Below, piece by piece: positions 33,974-36,417 of a stretch of 36,417 nucleotides of DNA. Source of the DNA: Escherichia coli (lineage in GTDB: Bacteria > Pseudomonadota > Gammaproteobacteria > Enterobacterales > Enterobacteriaceae); the NCBI RefSeq assembly GCF_011881725.1, contig NZ_JAATUR010000025.1, forward strand, positions 35,713 to 72,129. Direction: 5' to 3'. The first letter of the stretch is position 1, and every line of letters begins with the position of its first letter. The notes beneath the pieces are model-generated. The model was not told the DNA's origin. It did not search any database and saw only the letters and a program-made list of their open reading frames with translations. The position numbers were made by a program, and so were the translations under genes.

Positions 33974-35366
33974 ATTTTTTCTGGCGTTTAATCAAATTAT
34001 TACCATCAGTTGCCTTCAGGAGCATGAACATCGCTGCTGAAGCAACCGTAATAATCCCCATCGTAATAAACGTATAGTGGAATTGTTCGACAATCGTAGT
34101 GCCTTCCATACCTTCATAAACGCGAAGGACGGCCGCACTAACTGCAACGCCTAAACTGATTGACAACTGTTGCGTGACCGCCAGGACGCTGTTACCACTA
34201 CTGGCGTTGTCATCTGTCAGATCGGCAAGAGTGATGGTATTCATAGCGGTAAATTGTGTCGACATCGCCATCCCTAAGATAAACAATGGCAAGATCAGCA
34301 TCCATATCGCCATTGCCGGAGATTGCAAAGAGAACTGCGCGATCATCACTCCTATAAGCACCGTAATTCCCACTAACGTATGGCGATAGCCCAGACGCCG
34401 TAAAACCTGCGTAACCATCGATTTCGCAATAATGGAGCCTAACGCTGTTGGAGCCATCATGCAGCCAGCAATAAACGCCTGGTAACCAAATCCTACTTGT
34501 AACATCAATGGCATAAGAAACGGTACACAGCCGGTTCCCAGACGGGTTGCGATATTGCCTACGATACCGATCGAGAAAGTGCGAGTTTTAAATAAATCTA
34601 ATGAGATTAATGGGTTTTGTGTGCGTCTGGCATGGAGGATATAGAGAAGCAGTAACCCTATGCTGGTGGCAATGACTGTCAAGGCAATCCAGGTTTCAAC
34701 AATTTTCTCACCAAATAGCTCGATTCCACTTGAGAAGAGCACAAGGCTAAGACCAAACAGTAAGAAACCAGTGATATCAAATTTTCGACGGACTGTGGTG
34801 AAGTTGGGCATATGTTTGTGAGCGTAGAGAAGGCCCGCAATACCAATGGGAATATTGATTAAAAATATCCAGTGCCATGTTGCCCAGGTGACTAACACAC
34901 CGCCAAGAACTGGCCCTAAAATCGGCCCAACCAGACCCGGCATAGCGACAAAATTCAATACGGGCAGAAGTTCATTGCGAGGATAAGCGCGCAGTAACGC
35001 CAGGCGAGCGACCGGCATCATCATTGCGCCGCCTATCCCCTGAATAACACGAAAGACAACCAGCTGTGGCAGTGAGTTTGAGAGTGCGCAGGCCAGGGAA
35101 CCCAACGTGAACAAGCTAACGGCGATAGTAAAAACGCGGCGCGTGCCGAAGCGATCGGCCAGCCATCCGCTCACCGGAATAAGCATCGCCACCGTCAGTG
35201 TGTAACTGATGATGGCCGATTGCATAGCGAGGGGGGAGCGATTAAGACTATGAGCGATATCGGGTAGGGCGGTATTCAGGATAGTGGCATCAAGTGCCTG
35301 CATGAAGAAAGCCATCGCCGCAATCCACGGCAAACCCGCCATACTGAGCTTCTTTTTTTCGCTCAT
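33939..35366 (-). CDS. hsrA: MFS drug-efflux-type transporter HsrA (YieO)
   Basis: Inner-membrane major facilitator of the DHA2 (14-helix, EmrB/QacA) drug:H+ antiporter type; in K-12 it was named for an effect on homocysteine and sigma-S. It is 475 aa. The motif A loop [11 protein letters not shown] follows helix 2, and the antiporter motif C region is [13 protein letters not shown]. The C-terminus is a basic cytoplasmic tail ([16 protein letters not shown]). The physiological substrate is not known. It lies 22 bp after yieP and its tail overlaps rbsR. Confidence 0.93.
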   Translation of the reverse strand: MSEKKKLSMAGLPWIAAMAFFMQALDATILNTALPDIAHSLNRSPLAMQSAIISYTLTVAMLIPVSGWLADRFGTRRVFTIAVSLFTLGSLACALSNSLPQLVVFRVIQGIGGAMMMPVARLALLRAYPRNELLPVLNFVAMPGLVGPILGPVLGGVLVTWATWHWIFLINIPIGIAGLLYAHKHMPNFTTVRRKFDITGFLLFGLSLVLFSSGIELFGEKIVETWIALTVIATSIGLLLLYILHARRTQNPLISLDLFKTRTFSIGIVGNIATRLGTGCVPFLMPLMLQVGFGYQAFIAGCMMAPTALGSIIAKSMVTQVLRRLGYRHTLVGITVLIGVMIAQFSLQSPAMAIWMLILPLFILGMAMSTQFTAMNTITLADLTDDNASSGNSVLAVTQQLSISLGVAVSAAVLRVYEGMEGTTIVEQFHYTFITMGIITVASAAMFMLLKATDGNNLIKRQKKSKPSRAPSESE

Positions 35367-35388
35367 TCAATGTCCCTTTGTCTGGTTA

Positions 35389-36081
35389 TCACTTATCAGG
35401 TGAGCGTAGCAGCGCCTGACACGCTTTAAAGGCAGCATCGCCATCGCTTTGGATAATTGCATCGACAATCGCCTGGTGCAGATCCAGCTTTATCACTGTG
35501 TCGCTAGTTATTGACGTGAAGTAAGTGTGATAAACCGAATGGAATAGTGAGGCGAATGAGGTCAAAAACGGATTGGCACTCATTTCATATATATGCTCAT
35601 GCCAGGCCATATCGACCTCAACCCAACGTTCACGGCGAAAGTTATCTTTTAATGCGACCATTTCAGCCATTAGCGTATTGAGATGCGCCTTTTGTTCTGC
35701 TGTTCCCACCTTTGCAGCCAGTAAACAGGCTTGCGGCTCCAGACAGATACGCATAACCAGAAAGTGATTAATGACCTGATGAAAGTTCTCTTCTGTCATC
35801 CACCAGGTGAGCAGTTCCTGATCAAGAAAATTCCAGTTCGATTGTGGCATGACCCGAGTGCCAATTCGCGGACGCGGTAAAACCATTCCTTTTGCCGTTA
35901 ACGTCTTGACCGCTTCGCGTACAGCTGTACGACTCACTCCAAATTGCTCGCCCAGTTCAATTTCACCCGGCAGAATAGTGCCGGGTGTATATTCACCTTT
36001 TAAGATCCGTTGCGCCAGCTTCTCAGCCAGAACATATGAAAGGTTTTTCTGTGCAGCTAACTGTTGTGCGCTTAAAGGCAT
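35389..36081 (-). CDS. yieP: GntR/FadR-family regulator YieP
   Basis: DNA-binding regulator of the FCD branch of the GntR family. It is 230 aa: a winged helix at about 15-80 (ELGEQFGVSRTAVREAVKTL, GMVLPRPRIGTRV) and a helical FCD domain whose metal-ligand type histidines and aspartates are in VDMAWHEHIY and SLFHSVYHTYF. It is upstream of hsrA in a likely two-gene operon, suggesting local control of that exporter; the effector is unknown. Start ATG 36081 has GGAAGATG before it. Confidence 0.93.
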   Translation of the reverse strand: MPLSAQQLAAQKNLSYVLAEKLAQRILKGEYTPGTILPGEIELGEQFGVSRTAVREAVKTLTAKGMVLPRPRIGTRVMPQSNWNFLDQELLTWWMTEENFHQVINHFLVMRICLEPQACLLAAKVGTAEQKAHLNTLMAEMVALKDNFRRERWVEVDMAWHEHIYEMSANPFLTSFASLFHSVYHTYFTSITSDTVIKLDLHQAIVDAIIQSDGDAAFKACQALLRSPDK

Positions 36082-36210
36082 TACTCATCTTCCTTTTTCT
36101 TTTTATTCCTCCTTAGTATGCCACCAGGAAGTGTGATTACGGTTGCAAAAACGGCAAATTGCTTGTTTTATGGTACATTAATGGGTCTTTTGCTGAAAAA
36201 ATGCGCGGTC
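36082..36210. other. Spacer between yieP and the rrnC UP element
   Basis: Holds the yieP ribosome site and presumably its promoter, plus the FIS-binding area of rrnC P1. I could not identify a clear sigma-70 promoter for yieP, and no small gene is evident. Confidence 0.5.
36114..36126. promoter_or_regulatory. Possible YieP operator-like inverted motif
   Basis: TAGTATGCCACCA resembles the GntR/FadR pattern TnGT...ACnA, but with five rather than three central bases. It lies 33 bp upstream of the yieP ATG, where autoregulation would be expected. Speculative. Confidence 0.2.
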
Positions 36211-36261
36211 GGAAAATTATTTTAAATTTCCTCTTGTCAGCTCAGAATAACTCCCTATAAT
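36211..36261 (+). promoter_or_regulatory. rrnC P1 promoter with UP element
   Basis: TTGTCA (36234-36239), a 16-bp spacer, a perfect TATAAT (36256-36261) and the GC-rich discriminator GCGCCACC are the hallmarks of an E. coli rRNA P1 promoter. The A/T-rich block just upstream (about 36211-36230) is the UP element; FIS sites are expected further upstream. ppGpp/DksA control is expected. Identity as rrnC follows from the neighbouring hsrA-yieP genes. Confidence 0.93.
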
Positions 36262-36351
36262 GCGCCACCACTGACACGGAACAACGGCAAACACGCCGCC
36301 GGGTCAGTGAGGTTCTCCTGAGAATCTCGACAGAGAAAAGCAAAAAAATGC

Positions 36352-36379
36352 TTGACTCTGTAGCGGGAAAGCGTATTAT
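36352..36379 (+). promoter_or_regulatory. rrnC P2 promoter
   Basis: TTGACT (36352-36357), a 16-bp spacer and TATTAT (36374-36379), about 118 bp downstream of P1, followed by a GC-rich start region. This is the usual tandem arrangement of rRNA operons. Confidence 0.92.
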
Positions 36380-36390
36380 GCACACCCCGC

Positions 36391-36414
36391 GCCGCTGAGA
36401 AAAAGCGAAGCGGC
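36391..36414 (+). promoter_or_regulatory. rrn leader boxB-type hairpin (antitermination region, cut by window end)
   Basis: GCCGCT and AGCGGC pair around GAGAAAAAGCGA. This hairpin precedes boxA in E. coli rRNA leaders; boxA and the 16S gene lie beyond the window. Confidence 0.8.
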
Positions 36415-36417
36415 ACA

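Noticed and set aside
36261..36417. 16S rRNA gene
   Set aside because: Only the promoters and the first leader hairpin are inside the window; no mature 16S sequence is present.

Overview
The window is chromosomal DNA from Escherichia coli or a very close relative. The translated products match the E. coli K-12 proteins I remember over their full length with only scattered substitutions. The gene order is that of the replication-origin region: pst-phoU, glmUS, atp, rsmG-mnmG, oriC, mioC, asnC/asnA, ravA-viaA, kup, rbs, hsrA-yieP, then the rrnC promoters. I see no phage, transposon, plasmid, CRISPR array or toxin/defence island. All 34 genes are ordinary coding sequences; only the first (adeP) is incomplete, because the window edge cuts it.

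Layout. 1-1610: the 5' part of adeP (minus) diverging from yieH (plus). 1699-6391: the phosphate operon pstS-pstC-pstA-pstB-phoU (minus), with two Pho boxes in front of pstS and REP-type palindromes between pstS/pstC, between pstA/pstB and after phoU. 6526-10155: glmU-glmS (minus), making glucosamine-6-phosphate and UDP-GlcNAc. 10258-17314: the complete F1Fo ATP synthase operon atpIBEFHAGDC (minus), with its promoters and terminator. 17681-20387: mnmG-rsmG (minus), tRNA and rRNA modification. About 20472-20762: oriC with three AT-rich 13-mers and recognisable DnaA boxes R1, M/R5, R2, R3 and R4. 20766-21757: mioC and asnC (minus). 21909-22901: asnA (plus). 22906-25847: ravA-viaA (minus). 26070-27938: kup (plus), with a strong terminator. 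27997-33973: rbsDACBKR (plus), ribose uptake and phosphorylation under RbsR and probably CRP. 33939-36081: yieP-hsrA (minus). 36211-36417: UP element, P1, P2 and the first leader hairpin of rrnC (plus); the 16S gene lies beyond the window.

How the parts fit. PstS binds phosphate, PstCA form the channel, PstB powers it, and PhoU passes the signal to PhoR/PhoB, which acts back on the Pho boxes. GlmS and GlmU act in sequence on the same pathway. The rbs genes form one uptake-to-ribose-5-phosphate route ending with their own repressor. DnaA-box and GATC-rich DNA covers oriC and the mioC promoter, linking replication with local transcription.

The main departure from K-12 is at the left end. yieH and phoU are only 88 bp apart with a single REP between them, whereas K-12 has cbrBC, yieKL and the bgl operon in that interval. 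I found no credible undescribed multi-gene system. The most useful leads are this junction, a possibly mosaic yieH allele, a PurR-like box in front of yieH/adeP, a long unexplained AT-rich spacer between atpI and rsmG holding a perfect double-GATC palindrome, and the paired hairpins between rbsB and rbsK. Comparisons with K-12 are from memory and should be checked by alignment.
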